From: Oligoflexus sp.
GTDB taxonomy: Bacteria > Bdellovibrionota_B > Oligoflexia > Oligoflexales > Oligoflexaceae
NCBI RefSeq assembly: GCF_035712445.1
Contig: NZ_DASTAT010000002.1
Location: forward strand, 1-64,000
DNA length: 64,000 nt
Direction of reading: 5' to 3'
The notes under the pieces are model-generated. The model saw nothing but the letters and a program-made list of their open reading frames with translations. It was not told the origin of the DNA and did not search any database. Position 1 is the first letter of the stretch, and every line of letters begins with the position of its first letter. Below, in pieces: positions 16,930 to 25,112 of the stretch. Position numbers and translations under genes: made by a program.

Positions 16930-17811
16930 TCAATGGACCGGCGTCTGATCCAGGCTGTTCCTGAGCTTCTGCAAGGCATCCACGGTCAGCTCATACTTGC
17001 AGCCGCAGAATTCGCAGGCGATTTCCGCTGTTTCCTTTTCCTCGATCATTTCATCCAGGGTGCCGGGCCCGAGCAGCATCAGGGAGCGCTCCACGCGATC
17101 GAGGCTGCAGCCGCACTGATAATGCGGTTTATATGGATGGATGACCTCTTCGAATTCAAAATGATCCAGATAGATGTCGATCAAATCTTCGGGCTTGGCG
17201 CCGTGCTGTAATTTTTTCGCCGTGGATTCCATCAGCGGCTGAAGGTTTTCCAGCTTCTGGATGGTTTCCTCGGTATAACCCGGCATCAGCTCGATGATGA
17301 AGCCGCCCGCGATCTCGACGCCTTTTTCCGCAGGACGCGCGGCCAGCGAGACGATCGCAGGGATCTGATGCGATTGATTCAAATAATAGGCGATGTCATC
17401 ACCGATCTCGCCCGTATAAAGCTCAACTGTACCCCGCAAAGGCTCACGTTCGAAGGGCCGTGATTGAATCACATCCAGGCGACCCGAGCCGAGGCCGGCG
17501 CCGAGCTGCGTCACGCCCTCGGGAAGTTCCGCGTTGCGATTTTCACAGTAAACCTTGGCTCCGCCTTCATAATGCGCGGATGCGAAAATACTCTGAACCG
17601 GACCCTCGCCGATGAAATGAAGAGCCGTGCTGAGGCGCTCCTTCATCTGACTGGCCATCAGTATCGCGCCGGTGATGGCGCGAGCCATCAGGGTTTTGGC
17701 CAGGGGCGAGGCTTCAAAATAACGAAAAGCATCGTTCACTGTATCGGTGCTGATCACAGTCGCGATGCGGATGGTGCCGTCTTTGGAAAGGTACTTTTTG
17801 AGGTCCGCCAT
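16930..17811 (-). CDS. hslO: Hsp33 redox-regulated chaperone HslO
   Basis: 293 residues from the ATG at 17811 (MADLKKYLSKDGTIRI), the usual N-terminus; an in-frame start further upstream adds 23 residues unlike the family. The beta-rich chaperone core is followed by the zinc switch: CGC (QCGCSLDRVERS) and CEFCGC. In Hsp33 these four cysteines bind zinc when reduced and form disulfides on oxidative stress, which activates holdase function in the cytoplasm. Single gene. Confidence 0.93.
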   Translation of the reverse strand: MADLKKYLSKDGTIRIATVISTDTVNDAFRYFEASPLAKTLMARAITGAILMASQMKERLSTALHFIGEGPVQSIFASAHYEGGAKVYCENRNAELPEGVTQLGAGLGSGRLDVIQSRPFEREPLRGTVELYTGEIGDDIAYYLNQSHQIPAIVSLAARPAEKGVEIAGGFIIELMPGYTEETIQKLENLQPLMESTAKKLQHGAKPEDLIDIYLDHFEFEEVIHPYKPHYQCGCSLDRVERSLMLLGPGTLDEMIEEKETAEIACEFCGCKYELTVDALQKLRNSLDQTPVH

Positions 17812-17901
17812 GCTGTTTTTCCCTGCATAAACGAATGAATTCTGCAGGGCTTTCTTATTTGAACTTCTGACGCTTGGCAAGCAGGATACCCATTCACGCC
17901 A

Positions 17902-18693
17902 TCAAGGCAGGGTTACGGGTCGGATCTGGATATCACCATTGCGGGCTTCCTTGCCGCGAACGGTGAGGATCAGGGTGTATTCCCCCGATCCAGGCAGCTC
18001 CCATTCGGTGCTGGCGGCCCGACGGTTCTTGATTTCCCCGGCGCTTGCGTACCAGCCGATCTTGATATCTTCGTCCTCGGGAAACTGAAGCGTACTGGAA
18101 ATGGTCAGCTTTTTATCGGTGACGGGGACATTCGCGGCCGGGCTGTCGATGCTGGAACCAAAGAGATTGTCCTTGGCCCCCGGAGAGTTCGCATCCCGAT
18201 AAACCACGAAATCACCCGCCAGCGGCAGTTCACGCGTGCCGTCACTGACGATCAGAGTGTAGCGGAGGCGCACGAAGTCGACGCCAGGATATTGCGCCCA
18301 GTAATCAACCAGCTCGTCAGCGGTCGGCGTCGTCCCTACCGCTTCGATCGTCACATGCCGTAGACCGGGATAATCATGAGGATCGGCGGCCGCGATCGTC
18401 CAGTCGTTGAAGGGCACGGTTAACACCCGCGGTTCAACTTCTCCAGTCCTGAGCGTCAGCGGCGCAAGATCAGCAGGACCGATGAAATGAAACTGCAGCG
18501 TCACGCTCTGACCCAATACCGGCGGCTGCCACGCATCACCATTGAGCGGCTGCAGCGGAGCATCCGCACCGTCAGGAGGATTCACGAGCACAAGGATCGG
18601 TTTCAGCTTATCGGCCGTCTCGGGTCTTGTTTTAGGATCGGAGCAGCCCAGGAGCAGCGCGAGAAGTCCTATTAAAAAAGAGAAGTTTCGCAT
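17902..18693 (-). CDS. Lipoprotein co-encoded with the TonB-dependent receptor
   Basis: 263 residues with a short signal peptide and lipobox (LLLGC, Cys17). The mature part is beta-rich with Pro/Asp loops and a late PKD/Ig-like look (GEYTLILTVRGKEARNG). No enzyme motif. The ATG shares one base with the TAA of the receptor gene (TAATG), so the two are translated from one message. By analogy with receptor-lipoprotein pairs of nutrient importers it may be the surface or periplasmic partner of the receptor. That role is inference. Confidence 0.8.
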   Translation of the reverse strand: MRNFSFLIGLLALLLGCSDPKTRPETADKLKPILVLVNPPDGADAPLQPLNGDAWQPPVLGQSVTLQFHFIGPADLAPLTLRTGEVEPRVLTVPFNDWTIAAADPHDYPGLRHVTIEAVGTTPTADELVDYWAQYPGVDFVRLRYTLIVSDGTRELPLAGDFVVYRDANSPGAKDNLFGSSIDSPAANVPVTDKKLTISSTLQFPEDEDIKIGWYASAGEIKNRRAASTEWELPGSGEYTLILTVRGKEARNGDIQIRPVTLP

Positions 18694-20930
18694 TAGAATT
18701 CTCCACTGATCTGGATGTAGGGAATGGGAGGCAGACTCGACATTTCCTCTTTTTCCGAATAATCGTAGTTATACTGAACGCTATCCACGCGGCGTCCCAC
18801 GCTCAGATAGTCCACACCGAACTGATACTTGAGCTTATACGTATCATAAAGCGCATCATAGGTCGCGAAGATCGCGATGGAGTTCGAGGCAGGCGCACGG
18901 GCACTGTAAGGATTTTTCGTGTCATAGATCGGCTGGTACTTATCAAGGTTACTGTTATAGACGGAGCCCGACACCGGCGTGTAAGGGCTCTGCGTATTAT
19001 ACTTCAAGCGGGTGCCCAGGTCCCAGTAAGCGCTGATCTTATAGGAGCCGGCCAGATTCAAAATATGCGTCTGATCATACTCACTTGTGAACCAATCATC
19101 CTGATCGGATTTTCTTTCCTCCGAAACAGAATAGGTATAAGCCAGCCAGCCGAAGAACTTCTCGGTCAGATTCCTGCGAATAAAAGCTTCAAATCCATAG
19201 GTGCGGCGGCTGCCGGTGTCCTGGTAGTTTTCAGGGCCACCCGACACCACGAGGCGATAGGTTTTCTTATAGAAGGTTTGGAACTCCGACACCCAGCGGT
19301 CGGTCCAGCGCGTTTCCAACCCCAGGACATAGTGATTGGATTTTTCATAGCTGATGTCAGGATCGCCAAAATCATCATTGGTTTCCTGCGGCTCGGGTGC
19401 GATCGAATACTGGCCGGTTGCGGCCTTGATCGTGTTGCTGTCATCCAGGGGATAACGAAGTGCGAGACGCGGATCCACTCCCACGTCCTTGACAAAACCC
19501 GTTTTGAAAACGCGAACCCCGGGCGTATAAACCAGAGGCCCTGCCGCCAAATCCATGCTGGCCCAGGTTGCGAAACTGGAGAAGGAAAAGGTTGAATCGG
19601 CGGATATGCGCGGTGCATCTTCAGGATCATAGTAGGGATCGCTGGCAGGCGCCGGAGCCATGATGTCAAACGTCCCGACTGTATACTGCGGCGAGAAGCC
19701 GAGGTAAAGATTCCGTCCTTTATCCAGCCTCTTGGTGAACTCCGTCGGCATCTGTGCTTCACTGCTGCTGATGAGGATCTTGTCGTCACCGAAACCGATC
19801 TGAAAGCGGGAGTAGGAATACTGCGGCGTCGTCCGATAACGCCAGCCTTCGCCCATGTTGTGATCGCGTTCCCAGCCGATCACGGCGAAACCGTTTTTAA
19901 AGCTCACATCGACCTTGCCATCGGTATCGGAACTCGCATCGAAGGGGACGGAAAGAGTCAGACCATCCTGGCTTCCGATCACGGTCAATTTGTAGCTGGT
20001 GTTCTCGGTTTTCGTGAGATAACGGGCATAGGTATCCGCAAAAAGTGGAATGACCGTCACGTCGCTGTCTTTCGGCAGGACTTTCGGTAGAATCGCTTCC
20101 AAGGTGCTCTTGCGCACCGAAACCGCGATCGAGCTGTTTTCACTCAAAGGGCGCTCATGATAGATCCCCAGATAAAAGGGAACATTCACCACAAATTCCG
20201 TGCGCGGCTCGTCGGGAATTTTATCGGACGAGCGAAGAACGATAATGCCGCCCGTGGCATCACCATACTGAGCGCCGAATCCACCTGAATTAAAATCAAC
20301 ATCGGTCAGCTGCTGCGCGGGCACCACACTCAGATTCTGAACCTGATGGAAGATGCTGGGCACGACGATGTCATCGACATAGTAACGGCTGTCGTTGGGA
20401 CCGGAGCCACGAATCACCACATCTGTTCGCCCGGGATTGCTCTGGACGCCAGGGAGCAGCTGGGTAATCTGAGCCGGATCACCACCCGGAGCGATGCGGG
20501 ATGTTTCCTGGACGGTCACCGTTTTGCGTGATGTTTCCGGCCGTCTTTGACCTGTGATCACGACCTCGGTATCATCGGGCTTGCCGGGCGGCAAATATAC
20601 GTTGTACTTCGACTGCCCACGGAGATCCTTAAAATCGACGAAGACAGCTTCGTAGCCTTGTCTTAAGACTTGAATCGAACCCTCGCGATCAGGCACAGTC
20701 AGCTCAAGGGTTCCGTCCGGTCCGGTCGTCAGAGTTTCCTGACCGATGCGAACCTCGGCACGCTTCAAAATTCGCCCGGAACCCTTGGCCATCACCTTCA
20801 GGATGACTTTGGCTGTTTGAGCCGCGGGGGGCGGTGGAGGCGCCTCGGTTTGGGACACGGCCTGGGACGCAGCCGCACAGCAGCACAGGAGTGTCATAGT
20901 CTGTAGTTTTTTTAAGCTGATCATCGACAT
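18693..20930 (-). CDS. TonB-dependent outer-membrane receptor with N-terminal carboxypeptidase-regulatory-like domain
   Basis: 745 residues. A signal peptide (TMTLLCCCAAASQAVS) and a Pro-rich linker precede a carboxypeptidase-regulatory-like beta domain (ILKRAEVRIGQ, LTTGPDGTLELTV). The plug domain follows at about 150-240 (QITQLLPGVQSNPGRTDVVI, YYVDDIVVP, GGFGAQYGDATGGIIVLRS), then the barrel, ending IPYIQISGEF with terminal Phe. It imports a ligand across the outer membrane using TonB energy. No ligand can be inferred. It is divergent from a tonB gene 113 bases away, which supports a dedicated system. Confidence 0.92.
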   Translation of the reverse strand: MSMISLKKLQTMTLLCCCAAASQAVSQTEAPPPPPAAQTAKVILKVMAKGSGRILKRAEVRIGQETLTTGPDGTLELTVPDREGSIQVLRQGYEAVFVDFKDLRGQSKYNVYLPPGKPDDTEVVITGQRRPETSRKTVTVQETSRIAPGGDPAQITQLLPGVQSNPGRTDVVIRGSGPNDSRYYVDDIVVPSIFHQVQNLSVVPAQQLTDVDFNSGGFGAQYGDATGGIIVLRSSDKIPDEPRTEFVVNVPFYLGIYHERPLSENSSIAVSVRKSTLEAILPKVLPKDSDVTVIPLFADTYARYLTKTENTSYKLTVIGSQDGLTLSVPFDASSDTDGKVDVSFKNGFAVIGWERDHNMGEGWRYRTTPQYSYSRFQIGFGDDKILISSSEAQMPTEFTKRLDKGRNLYLGFSPQYTVGTFDIMAPAPASDPYYDPEDAPRISADSTFSFSSFATWASMDLAAGPLVYTPGVRVFKTGFVKDVGVDPRLALRYPLDDSNTIKAATGQYSIAPEPQETNDDFGDPDISYEKSNHYVLGLETRWTDRWVSEFQTFYKKTYRLVVSGGPENYQDTGSRRTYGFEAFIRRNLTEKFFGWLAYTYSVSEERKSDQDDWFTSEYDQTHILNLAGSYKISAYWDLGTRLKYNTQSPYTPVSGSVYNSNLDKYQPIYDTKNPYSARAPASNSIAIFATYDALYDTYKLKYQFGVDYLSVGRRVDSVQYNYDYSEKEEMSSLPPIPYIQISGEF

Positions 20931-21042
20931 GAGGACGCCTCATTGCTTTCCGTTATTATCGGATTACGATCACTTGAGGTATTATAGGGACGCGTCTGCT
21001 GCGGTCAAGTCAACACCGGGCATCCCATCTAAAGGATCGTGC

Positions 21043-21750
21043 ATGGACATCTTGCGACAGTCAGGTCTTTCCCGCACCCTTCTCATCTGGGGTGCATCGT
21101 TGCTCATTCACCTTTCATTCCTGTCCGTCGTTCAATATATTCCGTCCTCAGAGCCGGTGAAGACCTATAAGAAGGTTTCGGTGAATGTGGTCGAAAAGCC
21201 TAAACCCGTGGAAGCTGCGCCACCTCCTGCTCCTGAACCCAAACCTACGGAAGCGCCCAAACCAAAGCCTGCGCCGCAGCCCAAGGCGACTCCGGCCCAG
21301 GCCAAACCTGTGGACAACACGCCCCCGCCCCAGCCGGTGATGGGTCTCAGCAAGGAATCCTTCGCGGAAGGCGGCAAAGGCAGCTTCAGCGCCCCGGCCG
21401 GCAACACGACCATGGTGCCGGATGAAGGCAAGCGCCTGTCCCCGGAAGAGATAAGGAAACTCGATCGCGATCTGAGCGCCGACGCGAGGCTCATAGATGG
21501 CAGTTTCAACAAGCCCGAATACACAGCGGAAGCCGAGGAAAATAGCCTGGAAGGGTCCTTTGTGATCGACGTCTATGTCGATACGCAAGGCAAGGTGGTC
21601 GATGCCGAGCTTAGGAAAAAAATCGGCTACGGCATGGATGAAAGAGTTTTGAATGCCGCGCGCAATGCCCGCTTTTCACCGCGCAAGAACCCCCTGGGGC
21701 AGCCGCTCGCAGGATGGACGGAACTGAAAATCAGACTGACCCTGGAATAA
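21043..21750 (+). CDS. Energy transducer TonB
   Basis: 235 residues from the ATG at 21043, preceded by AAAGGA. An N-terminal membrane anchor (LLIWGASLLIHLSFLSVV) is followed by a long Pro/Lys/Glu periplasmic arm (EPKPTEAPKPKPAPQPK) and a TonB C-terminal domain (GSFVIDVYVDTQGKVVDAEL, AARNARFSP). It couples the inner-membrane proton motive force, with ExbB/ExbD, to outer-membrane receptors. exbB and exbD are absent from the window, so the partners are elsewhere. It is divergent from the receptor gene. Confidence 0.93.
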   Translation: MDILRQSGLSRTLLIWGASLLIHLSFLSVVQYIPSSEPVKTYKKVSVNVVEKPKPVEAAPPPAPEPKPTEAPKPKPAPQPKATPAQAKPVDNTPPPQPVMGLSKESFAEGGKGSFSAPAGNTTMVPDEGKRLSPEEIRKLDRDLSADARLIDGSFNKPEYTAEAEENSLEGSFVIDVYVDTQGKVVDAELRKKIGYGMDERVLNAARNARFSPRKNPLGQPLAGWTELKIRLTLE

Positions 21751-21942
21751 GCCCCGTGAATTTTCAAGTCCTATCGAGGGGCTGAGGCTCGAATTCGGCA
21801 GAACCTGATCTGGTCCCTTCGCCTTCATCCCAAACAAGGAAAACAAAAAAGCCTGAAGAACCCGTGATCAATCAGCCTCTTCATTATTTTTGGATCAGAG
21901 TCCGAAGATACGAGAAGGAGCCTGCATAGAGGAGGGACCACT

Positions 21943-22356
21943 ATGCTTACGTTTGATCATCGGGATTTTACCAAGTCTGCCTTGTCTTTGGCTGGAGGGA
22001 TGTTGGGAGTTACGCTCCTGGCCGCGTGGCGGTCGCAGGGGGACATTCCCACCATGAGTCTGACCTTGGGACTGCCGGTCGGTGTCCTCGCGTTCTGGGG
22101 AATTTATTCCTTACGTATGAAAAGGATGGCCCTGGAGCTTGGATTTGTGCGGGATCACCCGCGTGTCCGGGAGCATCCGCCTGGGAGCCGTGTGCGCGCG
22201 AGCTTCAAGCCCAAGCTTCTGCATCGCGGCTGTCACACGAGGCTCACGACGGATTCGGGCCGACCGCTGCCACGCTTTCGAAGCCGCTCACGGGCCGAGG
22301 CTTTGAACTGGGATAACCAGGATAGCCCGTCGGTTCGTGATCAATGGCACATGTAG
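21943..22356 (+). CDS. Small membrane protein of unknown function, possibly frame-disrupted
   Basis: 137 residues. AGGAGGGA lies 5 bases before the ATG, a very strong RBS. The first 60 residues contain two hydrophobic helices (ALSLAGGMLGVTLLAAW and LTLGLPVGVLAFWGIYSL). The remaining 75 residues are Arg/His/Pro-rich and do not look like a natural domain, so the gene may originally have ended differently or carry a frameshift. Its stop codon lies inside the first of two 18-bp direct repeats. No family recognised. Confidence 0.5.
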   Translation: MLTFDHRDFTKSALSLAGGMLGVTLLAAWRSQGDIPTMSLTLGLPVGVLAFWGIYSLRMKRMALELGFVRDHPRVREHPPGSRVRASFKPKLLHRGCHTRLTTDSGRPLPRFRSRSRAEALNWDNQDSPSVRDQWHM

Positions 22357-22386
22357 AGACACACGAGAATGTAGAGAAACACGAGA
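22351..22386. repeat. Tandem 18-bp duplication
   Basis: Two adjacent copies, ATGTAGAGACACACGAGA and ATGTAGAGAAACACGAGA, differ at one base. The first contains the TAG stop of the small membrane protein. Likely a local slippage or duplication event. Confidence 0.75.
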
Positions 22387-22432
22387 AAAGACCTTTCAAG
22401 CCGTTTCCCGTTCAAGCGTTTTTTTTCCGTTA

Positions 22433-23392
22433 TCAGCGCAGCTGACGGCGCATGAATTTCTTGATGAGCTGAGCGAATTGCAAAGGGGCCTCGACCTGAG
22501 GACCATGCCCGCGATCGGCGAGCAGGTAAAGGACCGACCCTGGAATCTGGCTGTGAATGAAATCCGCGGTGGCTGGCGGAAAGAACGTATCCTCGTCTCC
22601 CCACACGATCATGGTGGGCACTGCGATATGTTTCAAACGATGATTGAGAGTGAATTCATCGAGACGTGGATCATCCAGGGTGGACACCCCTTCCAGAAGA
22701 TCAGACAGAACCTTGTTGTGCCACTTCGAATGTTTCTGGAACTCGCGATAGAGATGATTCCAAACGAAGGGCGGAATCACCGGCGGCGTGTGAAACACAC
22801 GGTTTAAGAAGTAATCGAACTGAAGCTCGGAATGGATGGAAAAGATATTCCGCCCTTCCAGGAACTCCCTATAGATGGACGGCTGATCCCTCAGCACCAC
22901 GCCGGCGCAATCGACCAGCGTGAGGGATTTGATTTTTTCCGGCATGACCAGCGCAAGATCCACGGCCACCGCACCACCGAGCGAGTTGCCGACCAGATGG
23001 AAATCCGTCCAGCCCGTGGATTCGATGAATTCCACCATCCACTTTTTATAGTTGGAAAGGTTATAGGTCTCGCCCTTGCGTTTGAAGCTGCGGCCGAAGC
23101 CTGGCAGATCGGGCACCATCACATCGAATTCATTCACCAGGAATTGGGCGGAGTTGTAGAAATTCTCCTTGGTATCCGCGAAGCCTGGCAGGAAGATCAA
23201 TCTTTCCGCCCGCCCCTGCTCCGCGATCATGTATTCAATCTTGTGCTCGGCCCCATACCACTCCACGCGGGCTTTCAGAAATTTAAGACGCAGCTTCAGA
23301 TACTGCTCATAGAAATCCTCGCCGAAGTTCTCCTTCCAGTGAGCTGGAATGCTTCGGACAATTTCCTCGCGCAAAGTCTGGGCCAGTTTCAT
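22433..23392 (-). CDS. Alpha/beta hydrolase
   Basis: 319 residues from ATG at 23392 (a GTG just before is possible; GGAGAAG lies upstream). The fold is complete: oxyanion region LPGFADTKENFYNSA, DLPGFGRS, nucleophile elbow VGNSLGGAVAVDLAL (Ser), acid in WGDEDTFFPP and catalytic His in ADRGHGPQVE. The N-terminal 60 residues form an amphipathic extension with no obvious signal peptide. Similar proteins act as esterases or lipases; the substrate is unknown. It follows the sensor kinase gene by 19 bases and is probably cotranscribed. Confidence 0.9.
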   Translation of the reverse strand: MKLAQTLREEIVRSIPAHWKENFGEDFYEQYLKLRLKFLKARVEWYGAEHKIEYMIAEQGRAERLIFLPGFADTKENFYNSAQFLVNEFDVMVPDLPGFGRSFKRKGETYNLSNYKKWMVEFIESTGWTDFHLVGNSLGGAVAVDLALVMPEKIKSLTLVDCAGVVLRDQPSIYREFLEGRNIFSIHSELQFDYFLNRVFHTPPVIPPFVWNHLYREFQKHSKWHNKVLSDLLEGVSTLDDPRLDEFTLNHRLKHIAVPTMIVWGDEDTFFPPATADFIHSQIPGSVLYLLADRGHGPQVEAPLQFAQLIKKFMRRQLR

Positions 23393-23411
23393 CACATCTT
23401 CTCCGCTGGGA

Positions 23412-24956
23412 TTACGAAGCCTGCTTCAAGCGTCGCAGCTGCTCTTCAATCGCTTCCACCATGTCCTTCACTTTGAAAGGCTTATCAATGATGCGATTGG
23501 GTCTATGATCGCTGCGGGTCAAATCATTCTCAAGACCCACGTAGTAACCACTGCAGAGAATCACGGGCATGGTGTTGCCCGAGGTCCGAATGCGGGCCAG
23601 GAGTTCGAGGCCATCGACGTTCGGCATGCGGATATCAGAGAGCACGAGGTCTACATGATTTTTTTGCAGAAGGGCGAATGCCTCCGCTCCGTCACCGGCT
23701 TCCAGAACATGGTATTTATAGTCTTCAAGCGACTGCTTATAGAATTCACGGATGGACTCATCATCCTCGACCAGAAGGATAACAGGTCCCTGGGGCGCGG
23801 CCTGCGACTGCGGCGCGATCGAGGTGGCCAGCGAGGCATTTGGCAAGGAGATGGTGATGCTCGCCCCTTTTTGCCAACCGCCATCGAGTTCAATCGTACC
23901 CTGGTGGAACTCCACGAACTTGCGCACGATCGCAAGGCCGAGGCCAATGCCTTCCTTGCTCTGCTTGGCTGTGCCGGTCTGCACGAAGGCCTCGAAAATT
24001 TTGGCCTCATCCTCTTTCCGAATGCCCTGGCCCTGATCGCGGACCTGGAACGCCAGATGCGCGCCATCGGCTTTCTGCGCGAGCCAGCTGCGGATAGAGA
24101 CCTGACCACCCTGTGGAGAGAATTTTATCGCATTGATGATGACGTTTTCAATAACCTGGCGCATGCGATTGGGGTCCAGATTCACCTGAATATCCTGATC
24201 ATGGGTGATCTGGAAGGTGATTTTCTTTTTCGCCGCGATGACCTGGAGATTCTGGATGCTTTCGTTCAAGAGGTCCGCGAAGCGCACGACGTGATACTCA
24301 AGACGGAAGCCATGTTCAAGACGCACGACATCCAGGATGTCATGAATCATCGACGAGGCCTGTTCTCCATTGCGCCGGATCCTTTCAACGAAGGACTTCT
24401 GATCCTGATTGAGCGACTTGGCGCTTTCTTCCGATAAAAGATAATCCGTGGAAAGCGCGATGACCGTGAGCGGCGCCCGCATATCGTGGGAGACAAGGCC
24501 CAGGTATTCATCCTTCCTGTCCCGATCTTCCCGCAGCTCTTCAATCTCTTTTTCCCGGCGTTCCACCAGCGCGGGCAGACGGGATCCGATACTGCTGAAG
24601 CGCAATTCGCCCACGAGTTTCGCGCCATCGGCAACCGCCACCGTGCGAAGGCCACGCTTCTTCATTTCGTTCAGAGTAGCCAGAAGCTCCGCCTGGGGAC
24701 TGACCTGGAAAGGGGGCTGCGTGAGGATATCAGCCAGGGTTTTACGCTTACGCCCGTCCATGTGGGCGGCACTGAGATCGCGCAGGTCCAGGCAGCCACG
24801 AAGGGTCCCGTTCTTATCGACCACGACGCAGCTTTCCATCTGCTTTTGCAGAAGCTGCGTAAGGGCATCTTCAACTTTGATGTCGCACGCCATGGTCCAT
24901 GTCTGGCCGTCCATGGCATCGCTCACCAGTAATTTTTCCCCGTTACTGCCTTCCAT
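23412..24956 (-). CDS. Hybrid sensor: CBS pair, histidine kinase, C-terminal receiver
   Basis: 514 residues, cytoplasmic with no transmembrane helix. Residues 1-125 look like a CBS pair (VEDALTQLLQKQMESCVVVD, LRTVAVADGAKLVGELR), which in other proteins binds adenyl nucleotides. The kinase has the phospho-acceptor His157 (GLVSHDMRAPLTV), N box (QVIENVIINAIKFSPQGG), G boxes (VRDQGQGIRKEDEA, GIGLGLAIVRKF). The C-terminal receiver has acidic pocket VEDDE, Asp441 (LVLSDIRMPNVDG) and Lys in IDKPFKVKD. No output domain, so signal probably passes to another response regulator. GAGG before the ATG. It may sense energy charge; that is inference. Confidence 0.92.
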   Translation of the reverse strand: MEGSNGEKLLVSDAMDGQTWTMACDIKVEDALTQLLQKQMESCVVVDKNGTLRGCLDLRDLSAAHMDGRKRKTLADILTQPPFQVSPQAELLATLNEMKKRGLRTVAVADGAKLVGELRFSSIGSRLPALVERREKEIEELREDRDRKDEYLGLVSHDMRAPLTVIALSTDYLLSEESAKSLNQDQKSFVERIRRNGEQASSMIHDILDVVRLEHGFRLEYHVVRFADLLNESIQNLQVIAAKKKITFQITHDQDIQVNLDPNRMRQVIENVIINAIKFSPQGGQVSIRSWLAQKADGAHLAFQVRDQGQGIRKEDEAKIFEAFVQTGTAKQSKEGIGLGLAIVRKFVEFHQGTIELDGGWQKGASITISLPNASLATSIAPQSQAAPQGPVILLVEDDESIREFYKQSLEDYKYHVLEAGDGAEAFALLQKNHVDLVLSDIRMPNVDGLELLARIRTSGNTMPVILCSGYYVGLENDLTRSDHRPNRIIDKPFKVKDMVEAIEEQLRRLKQAS

Positions 24957-25051
24957 CGTGAACCTCGCCCTCGGCGCAATATGCGCGGATTCTTATGGAT
25001 AAGCGGATCGGTTGAATTTGCAAAAACCTTACAGTTATTAAGAATCGGCCC

Positions 25052-25083
25052 AAAAAAAACGCAGCCCGGAGGGACGGGCTGCG
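25052..25083 (-). terminator. Terminator of the regulator/zincin-kelch operon
   Basis: On the minus strand a perfect CGCAGCCC/GGGCTGCG stem is followed by eight T, 30 bases past the zincin-kelch stop codon. Confidence 0.9.
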
Positions 25084-25112
25084 CGTTTTAACTTACGGAA
25101 TTTTAGAGGAAA

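Noticed and set aside
22026..22316. Alternative frame over the small membrane protein gene ending in LTGRGFELG
   Set aside because: It starts without a ribosome binding site inside the other gene; it may be the continuation after a frameshift, but that cannot be shown.
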